Source: Parvularcula sp. IMCC14364 (lineage in GTDB: Bacteria > Pseudomonadota > Alphaproteobacteria > Caulobacterales > Parvularculaceae). From it: a stretch of 64,000 bases of DNA. The DNA lies in contig NZ_CP132334.1 in assembly GCF_030758415.1 (NCBI RefSeq), positions 806,001 through 870,000 on the forward strand, written 5' to 3'. The position numbers and the translations under genes were made by a program. The notes below the pieces were generated by a model. It did no database searches. It saw only the letters and a list, made by a program, of their open reading frames with translations, and had not been told where the DNA came from. Below are positions 42,871 to 52,800 of this stretch, one piece after another (the first letter of the stretch is position 1; the number at the start of each line of letters is the position of its first letter).

Positions 42871-44312
42871 TGGAGACTACCAAGCCTGAAGACCGGGTGC
42901 CATTGTTTCAGAAACTTGTTTATGGATCCGGGGCTTTTGTAAATAATCTCCTTGCTGGTTCGATTGGCGGGATGATGATTGTCCTCAATTTGGGCTTGGG
43001 AATGAACCCGGCGCTCGTCGGTTTGTTGGGGGCGCTCCCACGCTTTTTTGATGCGCTAACCGACCCGCTGATGGGCTATATTTCGGACAATACCAGAACG
43101 CGGTGGGGAAGGAGAAGGCCCTACATATTTGTTGGCGCTATTCTTGTTGGGATCATTTTCATCGCCTTATGGCAATTGCCGGAAGGGCAAAGTGAGACGT
43201 TTTATTTTTGGTATTTCCTAATAGGCTCCTTGGCATTCTACCTTGCTTACACAATTTTTGCGACGCCATGGGTTGCTCTGGGATATGAAATGACGCCGGA
43301 TTATAACGAGCGCACCCGATTAATGGGTACCCAGAATTTTATTGGTCAGTTGGCATACTTTATCCCGCCGTGGCTTCTCCTTATTATGCAATGGGACGTA
43401 TTATTCGACGATATGGTCGAAGGGGCCGCTGGTGTTGCGATAGTTATCGGTGTCTTCGTCATTGCAGCAGGCGTTTTGCCGGCGATTTTCCTCCGTGAGC
43501 GCGTGCCCTCCGGAAATCCAGGTGACAAAGCCCAGGCAGCCAAGACTATAGGTATTTCAGCGCGCGTTGCTGATTTCGCGCTTGGTTTCTACAGGGCATT
43601 GAAGTTTTTGCCATTTTTGAAGCTCTGCATTGCAACATTTCTTGTATTTAATGGTTTCATTCTGATCGCTGCATTCCAAACGTATGTCATAATTTACTAT
43701 GTTTTTGACGGAGATCAGGTGGCTGGCGCAACCTATGCGGGGTATGCTGGGACGGTCGCTACATTTTCAACCTTTGGCGTCATCGCATTTATAACCTGGG
43801 TTGGGACAAAAATCGGAAAGAGGAAAGCGTTTGCGCTTTCGACAGCAATTTCAATGATTGGTTATGCATTGAAATGGTTCTGTTATAGTCCGGAATATCC
43901 AATTCTCGTCCTCCTTCCCGCGCCTCTGATTGCATTTGGGCTCGGGGGACTTTTTACGCTGATGCCATCGATGATGGCCGATGTTGTGGATATGGATGAG
44001 TTGAAAACAAATCAACGCCGCGAGGGAATGTTTGGTTCGATTTACTGGTGGGTTGTCAAGCTGGGTATGGCAGCTGCACTTGCTGGTGGTGGATTTTTGC
44101 TCAATGCCACCGGTTTCGATGTCGCGTTAGGTGGCGATCAAAGTGAGCGAACAATTGTACTTTTGCGGCTGTTTGACGCATTTGTTCCTGTCGTCGCTTC
44201 TGGCATTGCAATCTGGGCGGTTGCAACTTTTGGTATTACGAAGGAAAAGGCCCGCGAAATTAGACGAGAGCTTGAGGGCCGTCGTGGTGTCGTGCCTAGC
44301 GTGTCCGAGTAG
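42870..44312 (+). CDS. GPH-family sugar transporter
   Basis: A 480-residue, twelve-helix major-facilitator protein of the glycoside-pentoside-hexuronide:cation symporter family. The motif 'DALTDPLMGYISDNTRTRWG' near residue 70 and the following 'RRRPYIFVGA' are diagnostic. Placed between the exported GH16 and the cytosolic GH3 and GH17 enzymes, it probably moves laminari-oligosaccharides across the inner membrane. It overlaps the GH16 stop by one base, and GH3 follows after 17 bp. Confidence 0.92.
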   Translation: METTKPEDRVPLFQKLVYGSGAFVNNLLAGSIGGMMIVLNLGLGMNPALVGLLGALPRFFDALTDPLMGYISDNTRTRWGRRRPYIFVGAILVGIIFIALWQLPEGQSETFYFWYFLIGSLAFYLAYTIFATPWVALGYEMTPDYNERTRLMGTQNFIGQLAYFIPPWLLLIMQWDVLFDDMVEGAAGVAIVIGVFVIAAGVLPAIFLRERVPSGNPGDKAQAAKTIGISARVADFALGFYRALKFLPFLKLCIATFLVFNGFILIAAFQTYVIIYYVFDGDQVAGATYAGYAGTVATFSTFGVIAFITWVGTKIGKRKAFALSTAISMIGYALKWFCYSPEYPILVLLPAPLIAFGLGGLFTLMPSMMADVVDMDELKTNQRREGMFGSIYWWVVKLGMAAALAGGGFLLNATGFDVALGGDQSERTIVLLRLFDAFVPVVASGIAIWAVATFGITKEKAREIRRELEGRRGVVPSVSE

Positions 44313-44329
44313 AATCGGAGTCAAGGTGT

Positions 44330-46540
44330 ATGATAAAATCAATGAGTGTGGCTTTGGAAAAGAATAGAGGGAAAGACCTCTGGGCTACTCTTCAAAAGAT
44401 GAGCCTGCGTGACAAGATCGGACAATTGCGACAGGTTGATGGTTCGGGGGGGCGATCTGATGCATCACTCCTTGAAGCCATTCGCCATGGTAGGGTTGGT
44501 TCAGTCATTAACGTTGTCGATCCAGATCTGGTAAATGAGTTACAAGAAATTGCACTTCATGAAAGCCCTGCTGGAGTCCCGCTTGTATTTGCCCGGGATG
44601 TGATTCACGGCTTCAAAACAATTTTCCCGATACCACTCGGTCAAGCCGCGACTTGGGATACTGATCTTGCGAGAGAAGCGGCCCATCTTGCAGCATTAGA
44701 AGCTTATGCTGTCGGAATACGTTGGACATTTGCTCCCATGATTGATGTTTCGCGTGACCCGAGATGGGGGCGCATCGCTGAGAGTTTTGGGGAGGACCCT
44801 CTTCTGAATGCGCTATTCGGGCGGGCTATGATAGATGGGTTTCAGGGAAATGATTTGAGTGCCGAAGGGTCTATCGCTGCCTGTGCTAAGCATTTTGTTG
44901 GGTATGGTGATTCCGAAGCGGGTATAGATTACGGCTCAACTAATGTGTCGGAATTCGAACTGCGCAATGTTCATCTGGAGCCATTCAGAGCAGCCGTCGC
45001 AGCAGGTGTGGCATCCGTGATGTCATCTTTAAGTGATGTGGATGGTATACCTGCAACTGCGCATAGGGACCTTATACGCGGTGTGTTGCGTGACGAATGG
45101 GGTTTTGCTGGTCTTGTAGTAAGTGACTGGGATTCCGTTAAGCAATTGTCCGTTCATGGTATAACTTCTGATGATAAAGAGTCTGCCTATCAGGCGGCAG
45201 AGGCTAGAATCGATGTGGAGATGACTAGCGATACATATGAGAATCACCTTGCTGACTTGGTCAGCTCCGGCCAGATTGGCATTGAGGCGGTTGATTCTAT
45301 GGCCATGAGTGTTCTCAAGTTCAAAAAGAATCTTGGTCTTTTCGATAGACCGTATACACCTAAGAACTACAAATCAGGAATTTCTGAGGCGGAAATTAAA
45401 GACTGTGCCCGCCGTCAGGCATCAGAGAGCTTTATTCTATTAAAAAATAGTGATTCTGTCCTTCCGCTTAATCAAAAGAAGCTTTCTTCTATTTGTCTTG
45501 TCGGTCCTATGGCTGACCAAGATCGAGAACAGTTAGGTACTTGGGTATTTGACGGTGATCCGGCGCGGAGTGAGACGCCATTAAAGGCATTTCAAGATCT
45601 ATTGCAGCCAGATTGCGAGGTGTTGTTTGAAAAAGGTCTGGCGACAACGCGATCAAGCTGTGCTGAATTGGCGGACTTCGCTGTTGAGAAGGCGCAACAC
45701 GCGGACGCGGTTGTGGCTATCATTGGCGAAGAGGCTATATTGTCCGGCGAAGCTCATTGCCGTGCTAACATCGATCTACCTGGTGAACAGGTGGAATTGA
45801 TCAGACGTCTGAAGGCTACAGGTAAAACTATCATCGTTGTAATTCTATCGGGGCGCCCTTTGACGATCGGCGACCTGTTGCCACATGCTGATGCGGTTTT
45901 GTTTGCTTTGCATCCTGGAACTATGACGGGACCAGCCATTTGTGATTTATTATTTGGCCATAAGGCACCTTCTGGAAAGTTGCCTTTTACATTGCCCAAG
46001 TCCGTTGGGCAGGTGCCAATTTACTATAGCAAGAAGAATGGGGGCCGTCCTGCGACGCATGACAGCATCATGTCTATTGATGATATTCCGGCAGGCGCCG
46101 AGCAAACATCTTTTGGCATGACGGCTTTTCACCTTGATGATGGGTTTGAGCCACTATTCCCTTTTGGTTTTGGTTTGTCGTATACAGAGTTTACTTATAG
46201 CGATCTTCATATTCTCTCGAATGAACTGTCCCGAGGTGGGGAGCTGCATGTGTCCGTTTGTGTTAGGAATACAGGATTGCAAGATGCTTTTGAAGTGGTG
46301 CAACTTTATACGCGTGACCGTGTCGGAAGTGTTACGAGGCCGGTTAAAGAGTTGAAGGCCTTCAATAGAGTTCTTGTCCGCTCTGGAGAGGCCCAAACAA
46401 TGCGTTTCTCATTATCCCGGGAAGATTTGTCTTTTTATCGTAGGTGTAGGGAATATGGAGTAGAGGCTGGAGAGTTTGACTTATGGGTGGGGGGGTCTTC
46501 GCAGGCTGACTTGCATGTGACCTTCGAAATTGATGCCTGA
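44330..46540 (+). CDS. GH3 beta-glucosidase, cytosolic
   Basis: A 736-residue family-3 beta-glucosidase with no signal peptide. The N-terminal barrel has 'FARDVIHGFKTIFPIPLG', 'DPRWGRIAESFGEDP', 'CAKHFVGYG' and the nucleophile Asp266 in 'LVVSDWDS'. The second domain carries 'ILLKNSDSVLPL', and a C-terminal fibronectin-III-like domain follows. It should remove glucose from imported beta-glucan oligosaccharides, feeding glucokinase and the downstream Entner-Doudoroff genes. Its end overlaps the LacI gene by 11 bases. Confidence 0.93.
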   Translation: MIKSMSVALEKNRGKDLWATLQKMSLRDKIGQLRQVDGSGGRSDASLLEAIRHGRVGSVINVVDPDLVNELQEIALHESPAGVPLVFARDVIHGFKTIFPIPLGQAATWDTDLAREAAHLAALEAYAVGIRWTFAPMIDVSRDPRWGRIAESFGEDPLLNALFGRAMIDGFQGNDLSAEGSIAACAKHFVGYGDSEAGIDYGSTNVSEFELRNVHLEPFRAAVAAGVASVMSSLSDVDGIPATAHRDLIRGVLRDEWGFAGLVVSDWDSVKQLSVHGITSDDKESAYQAAEARIDVEMTSDTYENHLADLVSSGQIGIEAVDSMAMSVLKFKKNLGLFDRPYTPKNYKSGISEAEIKDCARRQASESFILLKNSDSVLPLNQKKLSSICLVGPMADQDREQLGTWVFDGDPARSETPLKAFQDLLQPDCEVLFEKGLATTRSSCAELADFAVEKAQHADAVVAIIGEEAILSGEAHCRANIDLPGEQVELIRRLKATGKTIIVVILSGRPLTIGDLLPHADAVLFALHPGTMTGPAICDLLFGHKAPSGKLPFTLPKSVGQVPIYYSKKNGGRPATHDSIMSIDDIPAGAEQTSFGMTAFHLDDGFEPLFPFGFGLSYTEFTYSDLHILSNELSRGGELHVSVCVRNTGLQDAFEVVQLYTRDRVGSVTRPVKELKAFNRVLVRSGEAQTMRFSLSREDLSFYRRCREYGVEAGEFDLWVGGSSQADLHVTFEIDA

Positions 46541-47591
46541 GTTATCTAATGCAAAGCGCGCTGGAGCTGCGACCATTGTTGATGTCGCGCGATCGGCGGG
46601 TGTTTCAATAAAAACTGTGTCAAGGGTAATCAATAACGAGGTTTCTGTACGGCAAAGTACACGTGCAAAAGTCGTCGAGGCGATAGAGCATCTCGGTTAT
46701 AAGAGAAACCTGTTTGCAAGAAGTCTGCGGGCGGATAAGTCCTTCGCTTTCGGATTGCTTTATGAAAACCCGCAAGGCGACTACTCTGCGGACATTTTGC
46801 ATGGCGCGCTTAGCGCCTGCCAAGAAAGAGGTTACCACCTGGTTGTGGAAATTGTGTCAGATAATGACCTTTCAAGTCAGGTTGAAAGGTTTCTGGCTAC
46901 GACAAAAGTGGATGGCGTTTTTCTTACTCCGCCTGTTTGCGATGACCCCGGGGTTTTGAGTGTTTTGGAGCGAACCGCGACTCCGTTTGTTCGGATATCG
47001 CCTCTTAATCCTGCGGCTGGTGAGCCTTACGTGGCTATTAATGATTTTGAGGCGGCGCGAGAAATCACAAACTATCTCCTTTCTCTTGGTCATATGCGAA
47101 TTGGACATATTGCAGGCCCAGCAAACCATCATTCCGCAAGGGAGCGTCACCGCGGATATCAAACAGCCTTAGAGGAAGCGGGGATAGTATATGATGATTG
47201 CTTGGTTTTGCCGGGAAACTTTAATTTCGATTCTGGCAAGAAAGCCGCAGGTACATTTTTCGCTTTAGATGAGCCGCCAACTGCTATTTTTGCATCTAAT
47301 GATCAGATGGCAGCCGGCGTGCTGGCGCGCGCTCATGAACTAAAGATACAAATTCCCGATGAGTATTCTCTCGTCGGCTTCGATGGAGGCACGATTTCGG
47401 AGGTTGTCTGGCCGAGGCTGACAACAATTAATCAATCAGTTCGCGGCCTTGGGGTAGATGCGATCAGATTGCTCGTAAATATCAGCGAGGACCCGGATAT
47501 TGAGCGCGAGCCTGTTTTTTTACCGTATGAAATGAAGTTTGGAGCATCAACATCGCGGTTAGAGCATGCTCCAAGAGCAGGTAAGTCCTGA
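46530..47591 (+). CDS. LacI-family repressor of the glucan locus
   Basis: A 353-residue LacI/GalR regulator. The helix-turn-helix and hinge lie at about residues 15-60 ('TIVDVARSAGVSIKTVSRV', then 'VVEAIEHLGYKRN'), followed by a periplasmic-binding-protein-like sensor domain ('AIFASNDQMAAGVLARAHE', 'EYSLVGFDGG'). A second Met at 46533 could be the start. It is coupled to GH3 by overlap. The two identical palindromes at 41834 and 47648 are its likely operators; glucose or a laminari-oligosaccharide is the likely inducer. Confidence 0.93.
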   Translation: MMPELSNAKRAGAATIVDVARSAGVSIKTVSRVINNEVSVRQSTRAKVVEAIEHLGYKRNLFARSLRADKSFAFGLLYENPQGDYSADILHGALSACQERGYHLVVEIVSDNDLSSQVERFLATTKVDGVFLTPPVCDDPGVLSVLERTATPFVRISPLNPAAGEPYVAINDFEAAREITNYLLSLGHMRIGHIAGPANHHSARERHRGYQTALEEAGIVYDDCLVLPGNFNFDSGKKAAGTFFALDEPPTAIFASNDQMAAGVLARAHELKIQIPDEYSLVGFDGGTISEVVWPRLTTINQSVRGLGVDAIRLLVNISEDPDIEREPVFLPYEMKFGASTSRLEHAPRAGKS

Positions 47592-47608
47592 CTGTTGCCT
47601 AAATGCAA

Positions 47609-47659
47609 TTGACGAAGATTTGCTATCGGCGCTATATTCCAAAAAAAGACAACGTTGTC
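47609..47659 (+). promoter_or_regulatory. promoter with LacI-type operator before the TonB receptor
   Basis: TTGACG (47609-47614) and TATATT (47633-47638) are separated by 18 bases, a good sigma-70 type promoter. The palindrome GACAACGTTGTC (47648-47659) lies at about the transcription start, the classical position for repression, and is identical to the one at 41834. Repression by the adjacent LacI protein is the natural reading. Confidence 0.8.
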
Positions 47660-47691
47660 ATAACTATAACTATAGCCGTGGGAGGCAAATT

Positions 47692-50469
47692 ATGAAGGGC
47701 TTAAGCAAACAATCTATATTAACGTCGCTGCTACTTTCGAGCTGTCTGGTAGCGCCAGCTGCGTTTGCGCAGGATGAGGAAGATGACCTGACTCTTCTCG
47801 AGGAAGAAGACGTAATCATCGTTACAGTTGAGCGCCGCGAGCAAAGTCTGCAAGATTATGCAGGTACAGCTGCCGTTTTTGATGGTGATGATCTTAAGGC
47901 CGTTGGTGTTCAAAACATACAAGACTTGGATGGTGAGGTCCCTGGGTTATCGATTTCAAATAATACCGGCAATATAGAAATCTACATCCGTGGTATTGGC
48001 TCCAGTAATAACACAGAGCTTGGCGACCCTGCCGGTGCGACGCACCTTAATGACGTTTATGTGCCTCGCCCATCTGGTTTTGGGGCGGCTTTCTTTGATA
48101 TCCAGCGTGTGGAAGTGAATCTTGGGCCACAGGGCACGTTGCGTGGCCGAAATGCTACGGCTGGCTCTGTTAACATCATTCCATGGAAGCCCGGTCTTGG
48201 TGTGCGCGACTTCATGCTCGAGGCATCATACGGTAACTTTGATGAAACAACTGTTGAAGGGATGGCAAACATTCCCCTAACAGATACGTCTGCATTCAGA
48301 ATTGCCGGTTTCTCTAAAGAGCATGACAGTTACTATAAAAGCGTGACGCCAGACAGTGCCGACTTGGGGCTAAGCATTCCTACTTCGGAGGCAGAAGGCG
48401 TTGGTGTTGCGGAAGCAGCTGACGACATGGGTTTTCGCGCCACATATCTCAACGAGCTTACCGACAGAGCTAAGCTAACTCTTACCTATGACTATATTGA
48501 GCAAAAGGGTACAGGTTATACCGGTACGAACTATGCTAATCCGTTAGGAAATGGTGTGAATCCAGAGGACATTTCTGACCCAAGAGAAGTGTTTGGGCGC
48601 GGGTTTACGCCTAGGGAAGATACAGAGCATTGGGGTTTTAAGGCGCACCTGGAATACGAGTTTGATAACTTTAACGTAGAATATATCGGTTCTTACCGAG
48701 ATTTGCTTTTTGATTTCGAGTTTATTACGCCTGCTGGTCCAAATTATGCGGGCGCTTTGGATACGTTCGTGCCGTTTGATTCTGTGTTCGATAATTTTAG
48801 TCGAGTAAAGTTTATCACGGATTCTGAATCTGTCGTTCACGAAATACGGCTTTTTGGTGAGGAGGAAAAATTCTTGTGGACAGCGGGCGCGTTCTACTTC
48901 CTTGAAAATCAGGCGACTTTCCTCGGCACTACCGGGGATAGAAATCCATTCTTTCAGGGGGTGGAGTTTAATCAGCGCACGGATACTGAGAGTCTCTCCT
49001 TCTATGGAGATGCTACCTATGATGTGAGCGACCGTTTCAGGTTGACTGGCGGCCTGCGCTACACAGAAGAAGAAAAGAACCGATTCGGAATAAATGCACG
49101 TTATGCTTTTGGTATCGGCGGTCCAGACTTTAGCTGCTGCTTCATAAACGGTGTGGCGCATGGTACTGAAGGGTTCCAGTTTACTGGGCTGGATCGGACT
49201 ATTTTTAATCCTGATACTAATGGTGATGGTCAAATTGATGCAAATGAATCCATCGCGTTCTTCTTTGATGGTATTCGCACGTTTGGCAACCGAGATGGTT
49301 TCGATGATGTTTTCCCGAATGGTCAGCAAATTCAGGATGTCTTTCCGGACCCGACCACAAGGCCTGAGTGTGAAGGGTCTTTCGCTTTTGTGGGTAGTTG
49401 TGCCAACTTCGTGCCCGATTTTGATGGCGTAATTGATTTCTCTCTGGCGCCGTTTAATTCTAGCTTCGCTATTCAAAACGGTAGTACTCAGGCTGACTTT
49501 TTGGACTGGCGTTTGCGGGCAGAATACGATTTGTCTGACGACAATCTCCTTTATGCGCTTGTTGCGACTGGCAACAAATCTGGTGGTTTTAACGATAACG
49601 TTGCAGATACTGATGGTATTGCAGTGGCTAGCCCTGCTGATAATGCTCCACAAGATTTTGACACTGACACTTTGGCACCGACATACAAAGAGGAGAGCGT
49701 AACTCTTTACGAGGTGGGGTCTAAAAACGAGTTCACTATTGGTGACGTCGATGCTACGTTTAATGCCACAGCATTTTTCTATGATTACGTAGATCTGCAG
49801 CTTACTAGTTTACAGTCCACCGCTCAGATTCTGCAATTTGAAGGTATTGATCTGACCGACGACCAAATAACTAGATTGGGAGGCCAGGTAAACAGTTTTA
49901 CGTTTAATGCTTCGGATGCTGAAATTTATGGTGCACAATTCGATGGTAGTTTACAGTTCCCTGGTAATTGGAACTTGAAAGCAAATCTGCTTTTCCTTGA
50001 AACGGAGATCGTTGGCTCTCAGGAGATCCAGGACAGCCGCTTTCAGGCAGATGTCTCTCCAACTGAAGCCGTGAACCAGTCCATTGAAGGTAACGAGTTA
50101 CCGAGGACACCAAACGTCCAGTTCAATGGTTCTGTATCTAAGGCGATTGAAACAGACACGGGTCGTTGGGACTTTATTGGGTCTGCTGGTTACCGTTCGT
50201 CACAGTTCATGACTTTTTTCAATGGTATTGACTATCAAAATCCAGATAATCCAAGGCTTCGTCTTAATGATAAAGTTGAAGGATATTGGACATTCGACGC
50301 TGGTGTTGGATACTCGCATGGTGATGACGACAAGCTTCGGTTTGAGGCGTACGTCAACAACCTGACAGACGAGCAACGTGAGCAAGCTATTATTATCACG
50401 CAGTTTGATAATACGCGCTTTTTCAACCGTCCACGTACATACGGTGTTAGAGCACGGGTTCGTTTCTAG
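47692..50469 (+). CDS. TonB-dependent receptor of the glucan locus
   Basis: A 925-residue receptor. The ATG at 47692 has a GGGAGG site and opens a clear signal peptide ending 'APAAFAQ'; an upstream in-frame extension to 47566 would run through the promoter and operator and is rejected. Plug segments 'VGVQNIQDLDGEVPGLSI' and 'LGPQGTLRGRNATAGSVNI' and a barrel ending in 'TYGVRARVRF' are typical. Position and the shared operator argue that it imports laminari-oligosaccharides across the outer membrane. It is closed by a terminator 20 bases downstream. Confidence 0.92.
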   Translation: MKGLSKQSILTSLLLSSCLVAPAAFAQDEEDDLTLLEEEDVIIVTVERREQSLQDYAGTAAVFDGDDLKAVGVQNIQDLDGEVPGLSISNNTGNIEIYIRGIGSSNNTELGDPAGATHLNDVYVPRPSGFGAAFFDIQRVEVNLGPQGTLRGRNATAGSVNIIPWKPGLGVRDFMLEASYGNFDETTVEGMANIPLTDTSAFRIAGFSKEHDSYYKSVTPDSADLGLSIPTSEAEGVGVAEAADDMGFRATYLNELTDRAKLTLTYDYIEQKGTGYTGTNYANPLGNGVNPEDISDPREVFGRGFTPREDTEHWGFKAHLEYEFDNFNVEYIGSYRDLLFDFEFITPAGPNYAGALDTFVPFDSVFDNFSRVKFITDSESVVHEIRLFGEEEKFLWTAGAFYFLENQATFLGTTGDRNPFFQGVEFNQRTDTESLSFYGDATYDVSDRFRLTGGLRYTEEEKNRFGINARYAFGIGGPDFSCCFINGVAHGTEGFQFTGLDRTIFNPDTNGDGQIDANESIAFFFDGIRTFGNRDGFDDVFPNGQQIQDVFPDPTTRPECEGSFAFVGSCANFVPDFDGVIDFSLAPFNSSFAIQNGSTQADFLDWRLRAEYDLSDDNLLYALVATGNKSGGFNDNVADTDGIAVASPADNAPQDFDTDTLAPTYKEESVTLYEVGSKNEFTIGDVDATFNATAFFYDYVDLQLTSLQSTAQILQFEGIDLTDDQITRLGGQVNSFTFNASDAEIYGAQFDGSLQFPGNWNLKANLLFLETEIVGSQEIQDSRFQADVSPTEAVNQSIEGNELPRTPNVQFNGSVSKAIETDTGRWDFIGSAGYRSSQFMTFFNGIDYQNPDNPRLRLNDKVEGYWTFDAGVGYSHGDDDKLRFEAYVNNLTDEQREQAIIITQFDNTRFFNRPRTYGVRARVRF

Positions 50470-50490
50470 TCACCATCGTATTTCCAAATC

Positions 50491-50527
50491 AACCCGCGAC
50501 CATATAGTTGGTTGCGGGTTTTTTTTT
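50491..50527 (+). terminator. strong rho-independent terminator
   Basis: AACCCGCGACC (50491-50501) pairs with GGTTGCGGGTT (50510-50520), with one G-T pair, around an 8-base loop, and an uninterrupted T run follows. It ends the receptor transcript and separates it from the zwf operon. Confidence 0.9.
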
Positions 50528-50558
50528 ATCACTTGGTGATTTATTCGGCGAGTAGGTC

Positions 50559-50572
50559 TATAATACTAGTAT
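50559..50572 (+). promoter_or_regulatory. -10 box overlapped by a palindrome before zwf
   Basis: A perfect TATAAT (50559-50564) lies 39 bases before the zwf ATG. The palindrome ATACTAGTAT (50563-50572) overlaps it and could be an operator for an unidentified regulator of the glucose operon. It does not match the GACAACGTTGTC site of the glucan genes. The -35 is weak (TTGGTG at 50533, 20-base spacing). Confidence 0.45.
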
Positions 50573-50602
50573 ACAGATTAAAACCACAGGGCTGGTGTTT
50601 AC

Positions 50603-52105
50603 ATGAACGGTCTCGAAGCGGATTCTTCTCCTCAACTATTACCCGTAAATGCCTTTGATATCGTTGTGTTTGGTGCTGCCGGTGATCTTGCCTTGCGCAA
50701 GCTGATTCCAGCATTGTTCCATCGCTGGCGAGATGGACAGATTCCAGAGAATTCCAAAATAGTTGGTACATCACGGGCGCAGATGTCGGATGATGAGTTT
50801 CGGCAACTTGCTCTGAACAGTTTCCGAAAGTTTCATCCCGCAGAGAAGGTAGACGACAACGAATGGGCTTCATTTAGCGGGCACATATTCTATGCGGGCC
50901 TTGATGCAACATCTGCAGATGCGAATTGGGCGCCATTACGAGAACGGCTGGATGATGACACCAGTAAACAGCGAGTTTTTTATCTTGCGCTTCCGCCTGG
51001 TATCTACGGTTCCGTTTGTCAAAACCTGGATAAAGCTGGTCTTAAATCTGATGGTGCACGAATCGTCCTGGAAAAACCTATCGGGAAAAACCTTGAGACA
51101 GCCCATGAAGTCAACGAGGCTGTCGGTGCGGTTTTTGAGGAGCATTCAATATTCCGTATTGATCACTATCTAGGAAAGGAAACTGTGCAGAACCTGATAG
51201 TTCTCCGTTTCATGAATTCTCTATTGGAACCAGTCTGGAATGCTAATGTCATAGATCATGTACAGATCACAGTAGCAGAAAGCATAGGTGCCGGTGGTCG
51301 TGCAAGTTACTACGATACTGCCGGAGCGCTGCGCGATATGGTTCAAAACCATCTCATGCAGTTGCTGTGCCTGGTAGCGATGGAACCTCCACTTGATCTT
51401 GAAGCTGATACGATTCGTGATGAGAAGATCAAGGTATTGCGTGCCCTGAGGCCAATCACTGCCGAGAATATAAGGCATGCGACAGTGCGCGGCCAGTATG
51501 AAGAAGGAGCACTACAGGGAGAGGCAGTACCCAGCTATGCAAGCGAACTGGGTAATTCAAGCAGTATTGAAACTTTCGTCGCCCTTAAGGCCAATATCGA
51601 CAACTGGCGCTGGAAGGGAACACCTTTTTATCTGCGTACTGGCAAGCGTATGCGCGAGCGGCGCTCAGAGATTATAATCCAATTTAAGAATGTAGCGCAT
51701 ACACTCGCGGCGCCGGAAGGTGATCAACTACAGCCAACCCGGCTTGTGATCCGGTTGCAACCGGATGAAGGTATGAGGTTAATGCTTGTTACTAAAGACC
51801 CTGGTCCTGGTGGCATGCGTCTTCGTTATGTGCCACTGAACCTCAGTTATGCTGATGCATTCTCCGCGCGGTACCCGGATGCCTATGAGCGACTGCTTAT
51901 GGCCGTCGTTCGCGGCAATCTTGGCTTATTCATGCGCCGCGATGAAGTAGAGGCTGCATGGAAATGGGTCGATAGCATCCTCGATGCGTGGAGCGGAGAT
52001 TCCACACCAATTCACAAATATGCTGCCGGTACTGACGGACCAGCTCAAGCTGCGATGATGCTTGATCGTGACAACCGGGAATGGTTTGATGGACTTCCTA
52101 CCTGA
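50603..52105 (+). CDS. zwf: glucose-6-phosphate 1-dehydrogenase
   Basis: A 500-residue enzyme oxidising glucose 6-phosphate to 6-phosphogluconolactone. The NADP-binding region 'IVVFGAAGDLALRKLIPAL' and 'RIVLEKPIGKNLETA' are present, and the active-site motif is Arg185-Ile-Asp-His-Tyr-Leu-Gly-Lys-Glu. 'LRTGKRMRERRSEIIIQFK' is the substrate-binding C-terminal segment. It is the first gene of a five-gene operon zwf-pgl-edd-glk-eda; its last 17 bases overlap pgl. Confidence 0.97.
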   Translation: MNGLEADSSPQLLPVNAFDIVVFGAAGDLALRKLIPALFHRWRDGQIPENSKIVGTSRAQMSDDEFRQLALNSFRKFHPAEKVDDNEWASFSGHIFYAGLDATSADANWAPLRERLDDDTSKQRVFYLALPPGIYGSVCQNLDKAGLKSDGARIVLEKPIGKNLETAHEVNEAVGAVFEEHSIFRIDHYLGKETVQNLIVLRFMNSLLEPVWNANVIDHVQITVAESIGAGGRASYYDTAGALRDMVQNHLMQLLCLVAMEPPLDLEADTIRDEKIKVLRALRPITAENIRHATVRGQYEEGALQGEAVPSYASELGNSSSIETFVALKANIDNWRWKGTPFYLRTGKRMRERRSEIIIQFKNVAHTLAAPEGDQLQPTRLVIRLQPDEGMRLMLVTKDPGPGGMRLRYVPLNLSYADAFSARYPDAYERLLMAVVRGNLGLFMRRDEVEAAWKWVDSILDAWSGDSTPIHKYAAGTDGPAQAAMMLDRDNREWFDGLPT

Positions 52106-52790
52106 GATTATTCAATTTGCTTCTAAAGAAGTGATGGCGGCGCGTCTGGCTGATGTGATTGAGGCTGAGTTGTCCCGGCACGACCGGTCTTCGATCGCCC
52201 TCTCTGGCGGCTCAACGCCCGCGCTGCTCTATGAGGTATTATCGCAGCGGCCTTGCCGCTGGTCGAGCGTGACTGGTTTGCTGGTCGATGAAAGATTAGT
52301 GCCGCCAACAGACAATGGTTCGAATGAGGCTTTCATCAACCGAACTCTACGGCAGCAAGAGGCAGTAAAGATGTCTTTATACGGGATGTGGCAGCCAGGT
52401 GCGAGCGCAGAACGCCTCGCGCAAATGCTTAATCACGAAATACCAGGACTGGCCTTGCCATTAGATGTTGTCATCTTGGGTATGGGAAATGATGGCCATA
52501 CGGCGTCATGGTTCCCGTATGCGAACGGCCTTGATGAAGCTTTGTCTGATAATGCGCCGGATGTTGTTGCAATTAAAGCGCAGGCCAGCGCCGTGACGGG
52601 TAACTATCTGGATCGCCTGACGCTCAGCTTACGGAAAGTAAGGGAGGCGCGGCGTATTTTTCTCCTGATTTCCGGAGAAGAAAAAATGAATACTTTTAAG
52701 TCCGCACTGCTAGAGGAACCAGTTGAAGCTATGCCTGTCCGCGCGATATTACGTGCACGACCTGACCTTTGGGTATGCTGGTCACCATAG
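52089..52790 (+). CDS. pgl: 6-phosphogluconolactonase
   Basis: A 233-residue lactonase of the DevB/NagB fold hydrolysing 6-phosphogluconolactone. The start at 52089 gives '[10 protein letters not shown]' and lies inside the zwf end with a GGGA site upstream; an ATG at 52062 is also open. Marks are '[16 protein letters not shown]', '[20 protein letters not shown]' and '[14 protein letters not shown]', the last carrying the substrate-binding Asp-Gly-His. It precedes edd by 10 bp. Confidence 0.94.
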   Translation: MDFLPEIIQFASKEVMAARLADVIEAELSRHDRSSIALSGGSTPALLYEVLSQRPCRWSSVTGLLVDERLVPPTDNGSNEAFINRTLRQQEAVKMSLYGMWQPGASAERLAQMLNHEIPGLALPLDVVILGMGNDGHTASWFPYANGLDEALSDNAPDVVAIKAQASAVTGNYLDRLTLSLRKVREARRIFLLISGEEKMNTFKSALLEEPVEAMPVRAILRARPDLWVCWSP

Positions 52791-52800
52791 GAGAGATGAT

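Noticed and set aside
47566-47691. N-terminal extension of the glucan-locus TonB receptor
   Set aside because: It would run through the LacI gene end, promoter and operator; the ATG at 47692 has a strong RBS and a signal peptide.
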